Below are positions 9,469 to 17,498 of a stretch of 64,000 nt of DNA, one piece after another. This stretch comes from Rhodocyclaceae bacterium. Lineage in GTDB: Bacteria; Pseudomonadota; Gammaproteobacteria; Burkholderiales; Rhodocyclaceae. The stretch spans positions 1 through 64,000 of the forward strand of contig JAKLLG010000017.1 in assembly GCA_023150275.1 (NCBI GenBank), given 5' to 3'. Below the pieces are notes generated by a model, which worked only from the letters and a program-made list of their open reading frames with translations, searched no databases and was not told the origin of the DNA. Numbering within the stretch: the stretch's first letter is position 1; each line of letters starts with the position of its first letter. A program made the position numbers and the translations under genes.

Positions 9469-9741
9469 CTCTGCCCCTTGGCTGATATTCAAAGGGCGTA
9501 GCATACGCTCATGAGCACGCCATTGGCATTGGTGGCTATTTTTTGCTGATTGCCAGCCTTGGATGCCAATCGCTGAATTACATGCACAATTGCTTGGGAA
9601 CAATCGGACGAACTCGATGTTTCATCTCATTCAGCCTGGCCATAGTAGTGCGCTCTACGGTGCGTCGCTCATAGTACGGCATGACGCCGACGGTTCTGTG
9701 TTGTTGCTATGCAATTGGTGCAATTACCGCTTGACTATTAC
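9469..9741. other. Right end of the comM island, noncoding
   Basis: Holds the promoter side of the endonuclease gene and, at 9720-9731, the attP arm GCAATTACCGCT. An open frame from 9563 runs through this DNA into comM by chance; it has no credible start signal and is not a gene start. Confidence 0.7.
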
Positions 9742-9750
9742 CCTGGTCGG
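9720..9750 (+). other. attR junction of the comM island
   Basis: Island arm GCAATTACCGCT (9720-9731), 8 bp, AC at 9740-9741, then comM sequence CCTGGTCGGCC. Together with attL it predicts an attB reading CTCGGTGACCCTGGTCGGCC, which codes SVTLVG without interruption. Confidence 0.78.
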
Positions 9751-11140
9751 CCTGCCCGACACCGAAGTCAAGGAAGCGCGCGACCGCGTGCGCGCGGCGA
9801 TCCTCAACGCCGGCTTCGAATTTCCCGCACGGCGCATCACCATCAACCTCGCCCCCGCCGACCTGCCCAAGGAATCCGGCCGTTTCGATCTGCCAATCGC
9901 GCTCGGCATTCTCGCCGCCTCGGGGCAGATTCCCGGCGATCGGCTCGATGCCCATGAATTCGCCGGCGAACTCTCGCTCAGCGGCGCGTTGCGCCCGATC
10001 CGCGGCGCGCTCGCAATGGTGCTCGCCGCCGCACAGGGCGAACGCGCCTTCGTGCTCCCCGCCGAGAGCGCGGCCGAGGCCGCGCTCGTGCACAGCGACG
10101 GCATCCTCGCCGCCGACAGCCTGCTCGCCGTCTGCGCCCACCTGGCGGGCAGCGCCGGCTTGCCGGCGGCGCAGGCCGTGCCGCGTGCGGACACCACCGC
10201 CTATCCCGATCTCGCCGACGTACGCGGCCAGGCACCTGTAAAGCGCGCCCTCGAAATCGCCGCCGCCGGCGGCCATTCGCTGCTGATGAACGGCCCGCCG
10301 GGCAGCGGCAAGTCGATGCTCGCAGCACGCCTGCCCGGCTTGCTGCCGCCGCTGGACAAGGCCGCGGCGCTGGAATCGGCCGCCGTGCTCTCGCTTGCCG
10401 GCCAGTTCCGGCCGGAACGTTTCGGCGAGCGCGTGCTGCGCAGCCCGCACCACACCGCCTCCGCCGTTGCACTGGTCGGTGGCGGCGGCACCCCGCGTCC
10501 CGGCGAAATATCGCTCGCCCACCACGGCGTGCTCTTCCTCGACGAACTGCCCGAGTTCGAACGGCGCGTACTCGAAGCGCTGCGCGAACCGCTGGAAAGC
10601 GGCCACATCCACATCTCGCGCGCGGCACGCCACGCCGAGTTTCCCGCGCGCTTCCAGCTGATCGCCGCGATGAATCCCTGCCCCTGTGGCCATCACGGTG
10701 CGCCGAGCGGACGCTGCCGGTGCACGCCGGACCAGATTGCGCGCTATCGCGGCAAGCTCTCCGGGCCGCTGCTCGACCGCATCGATCTCTGCATCGACGT
10801 GCCCGCCGTGCCGCCTGAAGCGCTGCAGCAGGCGCCCGACGGCGAAACCACGGCCACGGTGCGCATGCGCGTCGCCAGCGCGCGGCAGCGCCAGCAGGAA
10901 CGCCAGGGCAAGCCGAACGCACAGCTGACGAGCAAGGAAATCGACCGCCACTGCCCGCCCGACGCCGCCGGCACCGCATTGCTGCGCCAGGCCGCCACGC
11001 GGCTCGGCCTCTCCGCGCGCGGTTTCCATCGCGTGCAGAAAGTGGCGCGCACCATCGCCGACCTCGCCGGCGCGCCGCAGATCGGCGCCGCCCACATCGC
11101 CGAAGCGGTCCAGCTGCGCCGCCCCGCCGCGAGCAGCTGA
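9742..11140 (+). pseudogene. comM: comM (yifB) 3' part, separated from its start by the island
   Basis: Codes residues about 34-498 of ComM: an N-terminal Lon-like domain (GLPDTEVKEARDRVRAAI, LPKESGRFDLPIALGILAA), the Mg-chelatase-type AAA+ module with Walker A GPPGSGKSMLAARLPG (about 10290), Walker B LFLDELPEF (about 10530), MNPCPCGHHG and the C-terminal helical domain (GLSARGFHRVQKVARTIADLAG). No damage other than loss of the first 33 codons is visible. It could be restored by excision, or be expressed as a truncated protein. Confidence 0.93.
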
Positions 11141-11278
11141 TCCGATGGCAACACCCTTGCGCGCGACGGACCGCATGTCCGTGTCGCTGTGCCGGCCGAG
11201 CGCTGATGCCAACGCTGCCAACAACACCAGCACCACCTTTGCCGGCACGGCCGGCGGCCGCCGCGCGGGGGCACCCCG

Positions 11279-12493
11279 ATGATCCAGCGCCCTTCCGACC
11301 GGACCATGGCGCTGCTGCTCGCCGCACTCTCGGCGCTTGGCCCCTTCTCGATCGACACCTATCTGCCATCCTTTCCGGAGATGGCCGAAAAGCTCGGCGC
11401 CACGCAGCTGCAGGTGCAGCAGACCCTCACCGCCTACCTGATCCCCTTTGCCGCGATGGCCCTGTGGCACGGGGCGCTGTCCGATGCGCTCGGCCGGCGG
11501 CGCGTGATCCTGTGGGCGCTGGCCCTGTTCGCACTCGCCTCCGCCGGCTGCATCTTCGCCACCCGGATCGAACACCTGTGGCTGCTGCGCGCGCTGCAGG
11601 GCATCAGCGCCGGCGCCGGCATCGTCATCAGCCGCGCCATCGTGCGCGACCTCTACGATGGCGCCGCCGCGCAGCGACTTATGTCGCACGTCGCCATCAC
11701 CTTCGCGCTGGCGCCGGCAATCGCGCCGGTAATCGGCGGCTGGCTGCAATCGTGGTTCGGCTGGCGCTCGGTGTTCGTGTTCCTGACGCTGCTCACCGGC
11801 GCGCTGTACTTCGCCAGCTGGCGCTGGTTGCCGGAAACGCTGCCGCCGGAAAAACGCCAGTCGCTGCACCCCGCCTACCTCGCACGCACCTACTGGAAAG
11901 TGCTGAGCACGCCCAGCTTCCTCGCCGCCACGGCCGCGCTCGCTTGCAACTTCTGCGGCTTCTTCATCTACGTGCTTTCAGCGCCGGTGTTCCTGATGCA
12001 GCACCTCGGCGTCTCCGAACGCGCCTTCCTTTGGCTGTTCGGCCCGGCCATGGCCGGGCTGATGCTCGGCAGCTGGCTCTCCGCGCGGCTCGCCGGCCGG
12101 CGCACACCGCAGCAATGCATCGTCTATGGCTACGTGCTGATGGCCATCGCCGCCGGCCTCAACCTCGCGGTCAGCCTCGTCTTCGCGCCCGGCGTGCCGC
12201 ACAGCGTCGTGCCGCTGATCGTCTACAACACCGGCATGGCCCTCGCCATGTCGGCACTGACCCTGCTTGCCCTCGACCCCTTCGCCAGCGAACGCGGCCT
12301 CGCCGCCTCGGTGCAGACCTTGCTGCAATCCGGCACCAACGGCCTCGTCGCCGGCCTCGTCGCCCCGCTGCTCTGGGGCAGCACGGCAACGCTGGCCTTC
12401 GGCATGCTCGGCTTCGCCACCCTCGGCGCCGGCGCTGCGTTCCTGCACGCTCACGTTCGCTGCCGGCGCCTGCCTCCGACCTTACCCTTCTGA
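11279..12493 (+). CDS. Bcr/CflA-family multidrug efflux MFS transporter
   Basis: 404 residues with 12 predicted membrane helices. The opening LLLAALSALGPFSIDTYLPSFPEMA and the loop GALSDALGRRRVILWAL (MFS motif A) are typical of the DHA1 Bcr/CflA subgroup, which exports drugs such as bicyclomycin or chloramphenicol by proton antiport. The start at 11279 follows comM by 138 bp; the gap (11141-11278) has no separate feature. The substrate is not predictable. Confidence 0.85.
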   Translation: MIQRPSDRTMALLLAALSALGPFSIDTYLPSFPEMAEKLGATQLQVQQTLTAYLIPFAAMALWHGALSDALGRRRVILWALALFALASAGCIFATRIEHLWLLRALQGISAGAGIVISRAIVRDLYDGAAAQRLMSHVAITFALAPAIAPVIGGWLQSWFGWRSVFVFLTLLTGALYFASWRWLPETLPPEKRQSLHPAYLARTYWKVLSTPSFLAATAALACNFCGFFIYVLSAPVFLMQHLGVSERAFLWLFGPAMAGLMLGSWLSARLAGRRTPQQCIVYGYVLMAIAAGLNLAVSLVFAPGVPHSVVPLIVYNTGMALAMSALTLLALDPFASERGLAASVQTLLQSGTNGLVAGLVAPLLWGSTATLAFGMLGFATLGAGAAFLHAHVRCRRLPPTLPF

Positions 12494-12529
12494 AACGACG
12501 CACGGCGTCTCGCGATCGACGCGTGTCGA

Positions 12530-12545
12530 TAGTCCATTCGGACCA
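12530..12545 (+). promoter_or_regulatory. TAG-N10-CTA palindrome, site 1 (weak)
   Basis: TAGTCCATTCGGACCA, one mismatch in the outer right arm. It lies 170 bp before the FxDxF PEP-CTERM gene. Unlike three other copies it has no TANCAT hexamer at the fixed distance, so its role is uncertain. The rest of 12494-12715 shows nothing else. Confidence 0.45.
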
Positions 12546-12715
12546 ACGGGATTGATCGCTATGACGAAAGCCTTAGCCCGGAAGAGCTATTGGCGATCGC
12601 TGCCGATCCCCCTAGGATGCGATCCGTGCATCAACCCGTCGGAATAGACGGACGGGATATGCAAAGCAAAGCGAAGTAGAGCCAACCCCAACCCCAATCT
12701 CAACAAGGAACTCAC

Positions 12716-13243
12716 ATGATCAAGAAACTCGTTCTGGCAGCCGCCCTGGCCGCCATCGGCACAGGCTCCGCCTTGGCCGAAGATCTGACGTATACCGCCC
12801 CGGGCACAATCAACGTAGGCCAGGTTGCCTCCCATAATTTTGCCCACGCCGAGATAACCTCGTTCTTCGACACGTTTAATTTCGCGATTGGCGCCGGTGG
12901 CAGCCTTGCCGCCTCCGCCGTCAGCATCGATCTCAGCTTCGGCCAGAACCCCCTGTTCCATATCACGGGCTTAACTGGCCGACTGTGGAACAACAGCCAT
13001 CCTAACGGCACGATCGATTACGGCACATTCAACGGAAACAACACGACCTTCAACTTTGGTCCGCTCAGCGCCGGTAATTACCACATCGATTTCACCGGCA
13101 CTGTGGATGGCTCCGCCGGAGGCTCGTACCTGGCAGCGGTTTCGGTGGTTGCCGTGCCGGAACCCGAAACCTACGCCCTGCTGCTCGCCGGTCTCGGCCT
13201 GATGGGTACCGTTGCCCGTCGCCGTTCGCGCAACGCTGCCTGA
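12716..13243 (+). CDS. FxDxF-type PEP-CTERM exported protein
   Basis: 175 residues: signal peptide (MIKKLVLAAALAAIGTGSALA), a small beta-rich domain containing FFDTF (the FxDxF motif) and ending HIDFTGTVDGSAGG, then the sorting signal VPEPETYALLLAGLGLMGTVARRRSRNAA. The PEP motif, hydrophobic stretch and Arg cluster are the exosortase recognition signal, so it should be sorted by the XrtB encoded at 35483. AAGGA lies before the ATG. The molecular role is unknown; the family is associated with extracellular matrix and floc formation in EPS producers. Confidence 0.88.
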   Translation: MIKKLVLAAALAAIGTGSALAEDLTYTAPGTINVGQVASHNFAHAEITSFFDTFNFAIGAGGSLAASAVSIDLSFGQNPLFHITGLTGRLWNNSHPNGTIDYGTFNGNNTTFNFGPLSAGNYHIDFTGTVDGSAGGSYLAAVSVVAVPEPETYALLLAGLGLMGTVARRRSRNAA

Positions 13244-13264
13244 GCGACATCCGTCTCTCCCTGA

Positions 13265-13297
13265 AACAGGCGGACTGCGGTCCGCCTGTTTTGTTTT
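13265..13297 (+). terminator. Rho-independent terminator after the FxDxF gene
   Basis: AACAGGCGGAC, loop TGCG, GTCCGCCTGTT: an 11-bp perfect stem followed by TTGTTTT. It ends the gene at 12716-13243. Confidence 0.92.
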
Positions 13298-13323
13298 GAC
13301 GACACGGAATATGCATTTTGGCG

Positions 13324-13368
13324 TAGTTCCATCGGACTATTCCCGCGCCCATTCCAAAGGCGTAGCAT
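13324..13368 (+). promoter_or_regulatory. TAG-N10-CTA palindrome (site 2) with -10 hexamer
   Basis: Palindrome TAGTTCCATCGGACTA at 13324-13339, centre 13331.5. A TAGCAT hexamer at 13363-13368 begins 31.5 bp from the centre, the same distance as at sites 3 and 4. No good -35 hexamer is seen, as expected for an activator site overlapping that position. Transcription would run into the PEP-CTERM gene at 13430. Confidence 0.65.
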
Positions 13369-13429
13369 CCAGCGGCTTGAACGCATGCTTTGCGACACCT
13401 TTGCGACCACCGCCATCAGGATTCGCCCA

Positions 13430-14128
13430 ATGAAAAAAACCCTCCTCGCCACCATCCTTGCCCTCGCTTTCTCGGCGGGCGCCCAGGCAGGCACCTACGT
13501 TGGCAGCAACTTCACCGTCAGCTATGACGACGCGTTCTGGGGCGGCACGCTGTTTACCGGCAGCGGCACGGGCTTCAGCTTCGCCGATCTCGGCTACGAA
13601 GCCACCACCGGCGGCGGCATCCGCGGCGAGCGTACCGCCAGCTACTACGACTTCGGCATGTCCTCCCTGACGATCACCGCCAACGCTGGCTACCGCATCG
13701 TCAGCATCACCTCGGGTGCAACGGGCAGCGTTCTCGCGTCGCCGGGCTCCGCAGTGGACGGCTTTGCGCTCGCGAGTGCGGACACCCAGTCCGTCTGGCA
13801 CTACCTCAGTACGCCGCTCGCTGTTTCTTCAACCAGCGCCTATTTCAGCAACAGTGCTGGCGAAGGCAGCAAGGGCAGCGGCGGCGCCTACAACCTCGCC
13901 GACACCGCCAGCTTCGCCGGCATCGTTACCAGCGCCGCGCTTGATTATTCGATCAACGGCTGGGTGCAGGCCTACCGTTTGGGCAGTTCCGCCACCGCAA
14001 CGCAGGACACCGCCTACTTCAACGTCACGCTGGCGCCGGTGCCCGAACCGGAAAGCTACGCACTGCTCCTCGCCGGTCTGGGCGTCATGGCCACCGTCGT
14101 TCGGCGGCGCGCACGGCGGAATGCGTAA
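13430..14128 (+). CDS. PEP-CTERM exported protein
   Basis: 232 residues: signal peptide (MKKTLLATILALAFSAGAQA), a beta-sandwich-like body rich in Gly/Ser/Tyr, and the sorting signal VPEPESYALLLAGLGVMATVVRRRARRNA. The start at 13430 is preferred over 13385 because the signal peptide begins there and AGGA stands upstream. The body is not one I recognise. It is expressed from the promoter with palindrome site 2 and closed by its own terminator, so it is a single-gene unit beside epsA. Confidence 0.87.
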   Translation: MKKTLLATILALAFSAGAQAGTYVGSNFTVSYDDAFWGGTLFTGSGTGFSFADLGYEATTGGGIRGERTASYYDFGMSSLTITANAGYRIVSITSGATGSVLASPGSAVDGFALASADTQSVWHYLSTPLAVSSTSAYFSNSAGEGSKGSGGAYNLADTASFAGIVTSAALDYSINGWVQAYRLGSSATATQDTAYFNVTLAPVPEPESYALLLAGLGVMATVVRRRARRNA

Positions 14129-14155
14129 CTCGCAAAGTCACAACAAAACATGCAA

Positions 14156-14184
14156 AAGGCGAACCTCGGTTCGCCTTGTTTTTT
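14156..14184 (+). terminator. Rho-independent terminator
   Basis: AAGGCGAACC, loop TC, GGTTCGCCTT followed by GTTTTTT, 28 bp after the PEP-CTERM stop. Confidence 0.92.
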
Positions 14185-14483
14185 GGTATCATTGCACCCC
14201 TGCCGCGAGTTAATTTATTAACTTATTGATTAATATGATTTTTAATCCATGCAACATGCGCAAGGGCTGCGCAGCATCCGGCAGGAAACATCTGGCTGTA
14301 ACCTGAGCTTAACAATCAACAAGCCTTGCATGTCACCGAAAATTTCTTCGCGATCAGGCACTATTTCACGGTTTCGTCGCAATGCCGTCGCTATAATCGC
14401 CTCCCACTCTCCGGAAAATCGTTTAGCATTTTGCGATGCAACATCGAACTTCCGCCAACCGTAAACGAGCACAAGGGAACGTG
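14185..14483 (+). promoter_or_regulatory. AT-rich leader and promoter region of epsA
   Basis: An AT-rich stretch (14200-14250) is followed by a TATAAT at 14392-14397 with no clear -35 hexamer at the right distance. epsA begins about 80 bp after a start site from this box. No copy of the TAG-N10-CTA palindrome was found here. Confidence 0.45.
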
Positions 14484-15314
14484 ATGGGCTTTCCAGCCTC
14501 ACTCGCCTCCGAAGATCTCAACCGCTGCTTCCAGCTGATGCAGGAAGCAGTCGGCGTGCGCCGGCACTTCGACCTGCTCATGTGGTTGCAGGGCGACATG
14601 CAGCGCTACCTGCCGCACGAGATCATGGTGGCGGCGTGGGGCGATTTCCATCTCGGGCTCGTTTACCACGACATCGTCTCCGCACTGCCCGGTGTGCGCA
14701 CGCAGCATGCCAGTTCCGAAACCCTGACCCCGCTGCTCAAGGGCCTGTTCGAGCGCTGGGCCGCTTTCGGCAAGAAACCCTACACGCTGGACGCCGGCGA
14801 ATCCGGCTTCCTGATGGAAGATGGCGGCATCAAATGCGCGCTCGGTGGCGCGCTCAAGGAAATGCGTTCGTCGATCGTGCATGGCATCAGCGACGAACGC
14901 GGCCGGCACGATTGCCTCTACGTCATCTTCAGCACGCAGCCGGCACTGGATACCCCGCTCAGCAAGGGCGCACTCGAAGTGCTGCTGCCCTACATCGACA
15001 CCGCCTTGCGCCAAGTCGCCCACCTGCCGCACCAGCGCGGCAAGAACGGCGCCGACAAGGGCGAACCCCTCGTCGCCCCGGCTGAAGCGCCGGCCGAGGA
15101 AAACGGCGACGAATACGGCCTCAGCGCCCGCGAACGCGAAATCATGGACTGGGTGCGCATGGGCAAGACCAACCACGAAATCGGCTCCATCCTCGACATC
15201 AGCGCCTTCACGGTCAAGAACCACCTGCAGCGCATCTTCAAGAAGCTCGGCGTGTTCAACCGTACGCAGGCCGTCACCCGTTTCGAAAAGATCCCTGCGA
15301 ATGGCCGAATCTAA
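14484..15314 (+). CDS. epsA: EpsA-type LuxR-family transcriptional regulator
   Basis: 276 residues. An N-terminal sensor-like domain (about 1-200) is followed by a LuxR/GerE helix-turn-helix at the C-terminus (LSAREREIMDWVRMGKTNHEIGSILDISAFTVKNHLQRIFKKLGVFNRTQAVTR, broken here only by my reading). The length and position match EpsA (TIGR03020) of exosortase-B loci. The start at 14484 follows AAGGGA. It overlaps epsB by 14 bp. It is the best candidate in the window for the protein that binds the TAG-N10-CTA palindromes. Confidence 0.88.
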   Translation: MGFPASLASEDLNRCFQLMQEAVGVRRHFDLLMWLQGDMQRYLPHEIMVAAWGDFHLGLVYHDIVSALPGVRTQHASSETLTPLLKGLFERWAAFGKKPYTLDAGESGFLMEDGGIKCALGGALKEMRSSIVHGISDERGRHDCLYVIFSTQPALDTPLSKGALEVLLPYIDTALRQVAHLPHQRGKNGADKGEPLVAPAEAPAEENGDEYGLSAREREIMDWVRMGKTNHEIGSILDISAFTVKNHLQRIFKKLGVFNRTQAVTRFEKIPANGRI

Positions 15315-16722
15315 CCAGACCCTGCAGCCCGCGATGCTCTCGGCACGAGGCGTCGCCACCCCGCTCGGCAAGGACAACCTGCTCTCCGTCATCGAGGCGC
15401 TGCTCGAACCGTTGATCCTCGCGCTCACCCTGTGGGGCATCGCCTTCTACTACGAAGGCGAACTGCTGCCGCCGTACATGATCCTCGCCGTGATCGCCTT
15501 CTCGCTCACCTTCCCGGGCCGCGCCAGCCTCGGCAAGCCGTTCTGGAAAGTGCTCGCCGACATTGCCCTCAACTGGTGCTGGATCGCCGGCCTGCTGCTG
15601 CTGCTCGGCTTTGCCAGTGGCTACATCCGCCAGTTCGACCAGCACGCCATCATCGCCTGGCTGTGGATCGCACCGCTCGCCCAGGTCGCCGGCCAGGGCG
15701 CGCTGCGTGTTACCGCACCGTGGCTGCTCGCGCTGCAGGGGCCGCCGCAGGCCGCGATCATCGTCGGCATGAACGAGCAGGGCGTCGCCCTCGCCGACCG
15801 CATCAACGCCACCCCCTACTCGCGCCTCCGCCTCAGCGGCTTCTTCGACGACCGCGACGCCCAGCGCCTTTCCGGATCCGATCGTTTCACGCCGCTCGGC
15901 AAGCTCGCCGAGCTGCCCGAGTACGTCAAGAACAACCGCATCCAGCTCATCTATCTGTCGCTGCCGATGGCCTCGCAGCCGCGCATCCTGCAGATCCTCG
16001 ACGAACTCAAGGACACCACGGCGTCCATCTACTTCGTCCCCGACATGTTCATCACCGACCTCATCCAGGGCCGCAGCAGCAACGTCTGCGGCCTGCCGGT
16101 GATCTCCGTCTGCGAAACCCCGTTCACCGGCTTCAACGGCGCCGCCAAGCGCGTCAGCGACATCGTCCTCTCCATCCTCATCCTCACGCTGATTTCGCCG
16201 ATCCTGCTCGCCATCGCACTCGGCGTGAAATTCACCTCGCCCGGCCCGATCATCTTCAAGCAACGCCGCTACGGCCTCGACGGCGAAGAAATCCTCGTCT
16301 ACAAATTCCGCTCCATGACCGTCTGCGAAGACGGCGGCGCCATCAAGCAAGCCCAGAAGAACGACCAGCGCATCACCCCGCTCGGCCGCTTCCTGCGCAA
16401 ATCATCGCTCGACGAACTGCCGCAGTTCGTCAACGTACTGCAGGGGCGCATGAGCATCGTCGGGCCGCGCCCGCACGCCGTCGCCCACAACGAGCTCTAC
16501 CGCAAACTGATCAAGGGCTACATGATCCGCCACAAGGTCAAGCCCGGCATCACCGGCTGGGCCCAGGTCAACGGCTATCGCGGCGAAACCGAAACGCTCG
16601 ACAAGATGCAGGCACGCATCGACTACGACCTCGACTACCTGCGCAACTGGTCGCTCAGCCTCGACCTGCACATCATCTTGCGCACCATACTCGTCGTCTT
16701 CAAGGACAACGCCGCCTACTGA
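15301..16722 (+). CDS. epsB: Undecaprenyl-phosphate sugar-1-phosphate transferase (EpsB, WcaJ-like)
   Basis: A 473-residue polyprenol phosphate sugar transferase that starts the repeat unit by moving a hexose-1-phosphate, probably glucose, to undecaprenyl phosphate in the inner membrane. Four N-terminal helices (about 25-130) are followed by a CoA-binding-like domain (AAIIVGMNEQGVALADRI, FFDDRD) and a membrane helix. The C-terminal bacterial sugar transferase domain has FTSPGPIIFKQRRYGLDG, VYKFRSM, RITPLGRFLRKSSLDELPQF and SIVGPRPHAVAHN. The layout matches WcaJ/EpsB. It overlaps epsA. Confidence 0.93.
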   Translation: MAESNQTLQPAMLSARGVATPLGKDNLLSVIEALLEPLILALTLWGIAFYYEGELLPPYMILAVIAFSLTFPGRASLGKPFWKVLADIALNWCWIAGLLLLLGFASGYIRQFDQHAIIAWLWIAPLAQVAGQGALRVTAPWLLALQGPPQAAIIVGMNEQGVALADRINATPYSRLRLSGFFDDRDAQRLSGSDRFTPLGKLAELPEYVKNNRIQLIYLSLPMASQPRILQILDELKDTTASIYFVPDMFITDLIQGRSSNVCGLPVISVCETPFTGFNGAAKRVSDIVLSILILTLISPILLAIALGVKFTSPGPIIFKQRRYGLDGEEILVYKFRSMTVCEDGGAIKQAQKNDQRITPLGRFLRKSSLDELPQFVNVLQGRMSIVGPRPHAVAHNELYRKLIKGYMIRHKVKPGITGWAQVNGYRGETETLDKMQARIDYDLDYLRNWSLSLDLHIILRTILVVFKDNAAY

Positions 16723-16747
16723 AATTCGCAATACGGGCAACCTCGCA

Positions 16748-16792
16748 TAGTCCGAACGGGCTAAGGACTTACCCCCCGCCGCAACGTAGCAT
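16748..16792 (+). promoter_or_regulatory. TAG-N10-CTA palindrome (site 3) with -10 hexamer
   Basis: Palindrome TAGTCCGAACGGGCTA at 16748-16763, centre 16755.5, and TAGCAT at 16787-16792, again 31.5 bp from the centre. It is placed to drive the cNMP-binding gene and epsL. A second possible promoter (TTGCCG, 18 bp, CATAAT) lies at 16874-16903. Confidence 0.65.
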
Positions 16793-16924
16793 GTAACCCG
16801 GATCGCGCATCATTGCTTGCATGCAGACAGTGTCGCCACGCAATTGTCCGCAAAACACGACAGTCCGACGCGCTTGCCGGCCGCAACCAAGCCGGGCCAT
16901 AATCACGCGTCATTGCCAGTCACA

Positions 16925-16951
16925 AAACCGGGGTAATGCCCCGGTTTTTTT
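16925..16951 (+). terminator. Terminator hairpin just before the cNMP-binding gene
   Basis: AAACCGGGG, loop TAATG, CCCCGGTTT followed by a T-run. It ends 14 bp before the next start codon and after the likely promoters, so it may act as an attenuator rather than only ending epsB transcription. Confidence 0.8.
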
Positions 16952-16965
16952 GTGGTACGACCAAA

Positions 16966-17493
16966 ATGCTGAACACACTGGAAACCAGTAACCAACAACT
17001 CAACGCGCTCGGCAGCGCCACCGACTTCGCCGACGAGATCCGCCCGATCCTGTCGTCGCTGACCCTGTTCGAGGGTTTTTCGGAAAGCGAGTGCGACGCC
17101 ATCTTCGAGTACCTGCAGTGCTACGGCGCCGCCAGCAACGTCACGGTGCTCGCCGAGGGCGACGTCGGCGACTTCCTGCTCATGGTCCTCACCGGCCGCA
17201 TCGACGTCGTCAAATCCGACGCCAAGGGGCAGTCCAAGGTCGTCGCCAACATCGGGCCCGGCGGCATCATCGGCGAAATGTCGCTGATCGACGGCCAGCA
17301 TCGCTTCGCCACCTGCGTCACCCGCGAACCAACCGACTTCGCCGTGCTCACCCGCGACGCACTCAATGACATCCTCGTCGACCACCCGCGGCTCGGCAAC
17401 AAGCTGCTGCTCATCCTGCTGCAACTGATGGCGCAGCGCCTGCGCGAAGCCACCACCCGCATGCTGCCCACGCTTGTCAGCGAGGCCATCTGA
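16966..17493 (+). CDS. Cyclic nucleotide-binding domain protein
   Basis: 175 residues, a stand-alone cNMP-binding (CRP N-terminal type) beta-barrel: FEGFSESECDAIFEYLQC, VTVLAEGDVGDFLLMVLTGRIDVV and the phosphate-binding-cassette region GGIIGEMSLIDGQHRFATCVT. There is no helix-turn-helix after it, so it is not a CRP-like regulator. It probably senses a nucleotide or acts as a regulatory partner. It stands 5 bp before epsL and shares its transcript; no other clue to its partner is visible. Confidence 0.85.
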   Translation: MLNTLETSNQQLNALGSATDFADEIRPILSSLTLFEGFSESECDAIFEYLQCYGAASNVTVLAEGDVGDFLLMVLTGRIDVVKSDAKGQSKVVANIGPGGIIGEMSLIDGQHRFATCVTREPTDFAVLTRDALNDILVDHPRLGNKLLLILLQLMAQRLREATTRMLPTLVSEAI

Positions 17494-17498
17494 AACCG

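Larger units (their letters stand above)
3520..9741 (+). mobile_element. 6.2 kb serine-recombinase island carrying a NotI-type restriction-modification system, inserted in comM
   Basis: The ends are fixed by the split comM frame. The gene order is recombinase, structured noncoding region, replication-relaxation-like gene, RHH-like gene, C5 methyltransferase, vsr and NotI-family endonuclease. Base composition is visibly more AT-rich than the flanks. Joining the two island ends gives a symmetric attP: GCAATTACCGCT, 8 bp, AC, 8 bp, AGCGATAATTGC, whose outer arms are inverted repeats matching at 11 of 12 positions. The AC at the centre is also found at both junctions (3518-3519 and 9740-9741), so it is the likely crossover dinucleotide. 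There are no transfer or conjugation genes. Confidence 0.92.

Noticed and set aside
9563..9741. ATG at 9563 as the start of an intact comM
   Set aside because: This stretch is island DNA. It does not code the conserved N-terminus, which is at 3422, and no ribosome binding site is seen.
9707..11869. 720-codon minus-strand open frame
   Set aside because: Shadow of comM and the MFS gene; Arg/Gly/Ala-rich and without a domain. Similar shadows at 19949-21955, 29475-31454, 31240-33765 and 60215-61711 were left out for the same reason.
12530..12545. Site 1 as a full activator site with promoter
   Set aside because: The outer arm has a mismatch and no TANCAT hexamer lies at 31.5 bp; it is listed as a weak site only.
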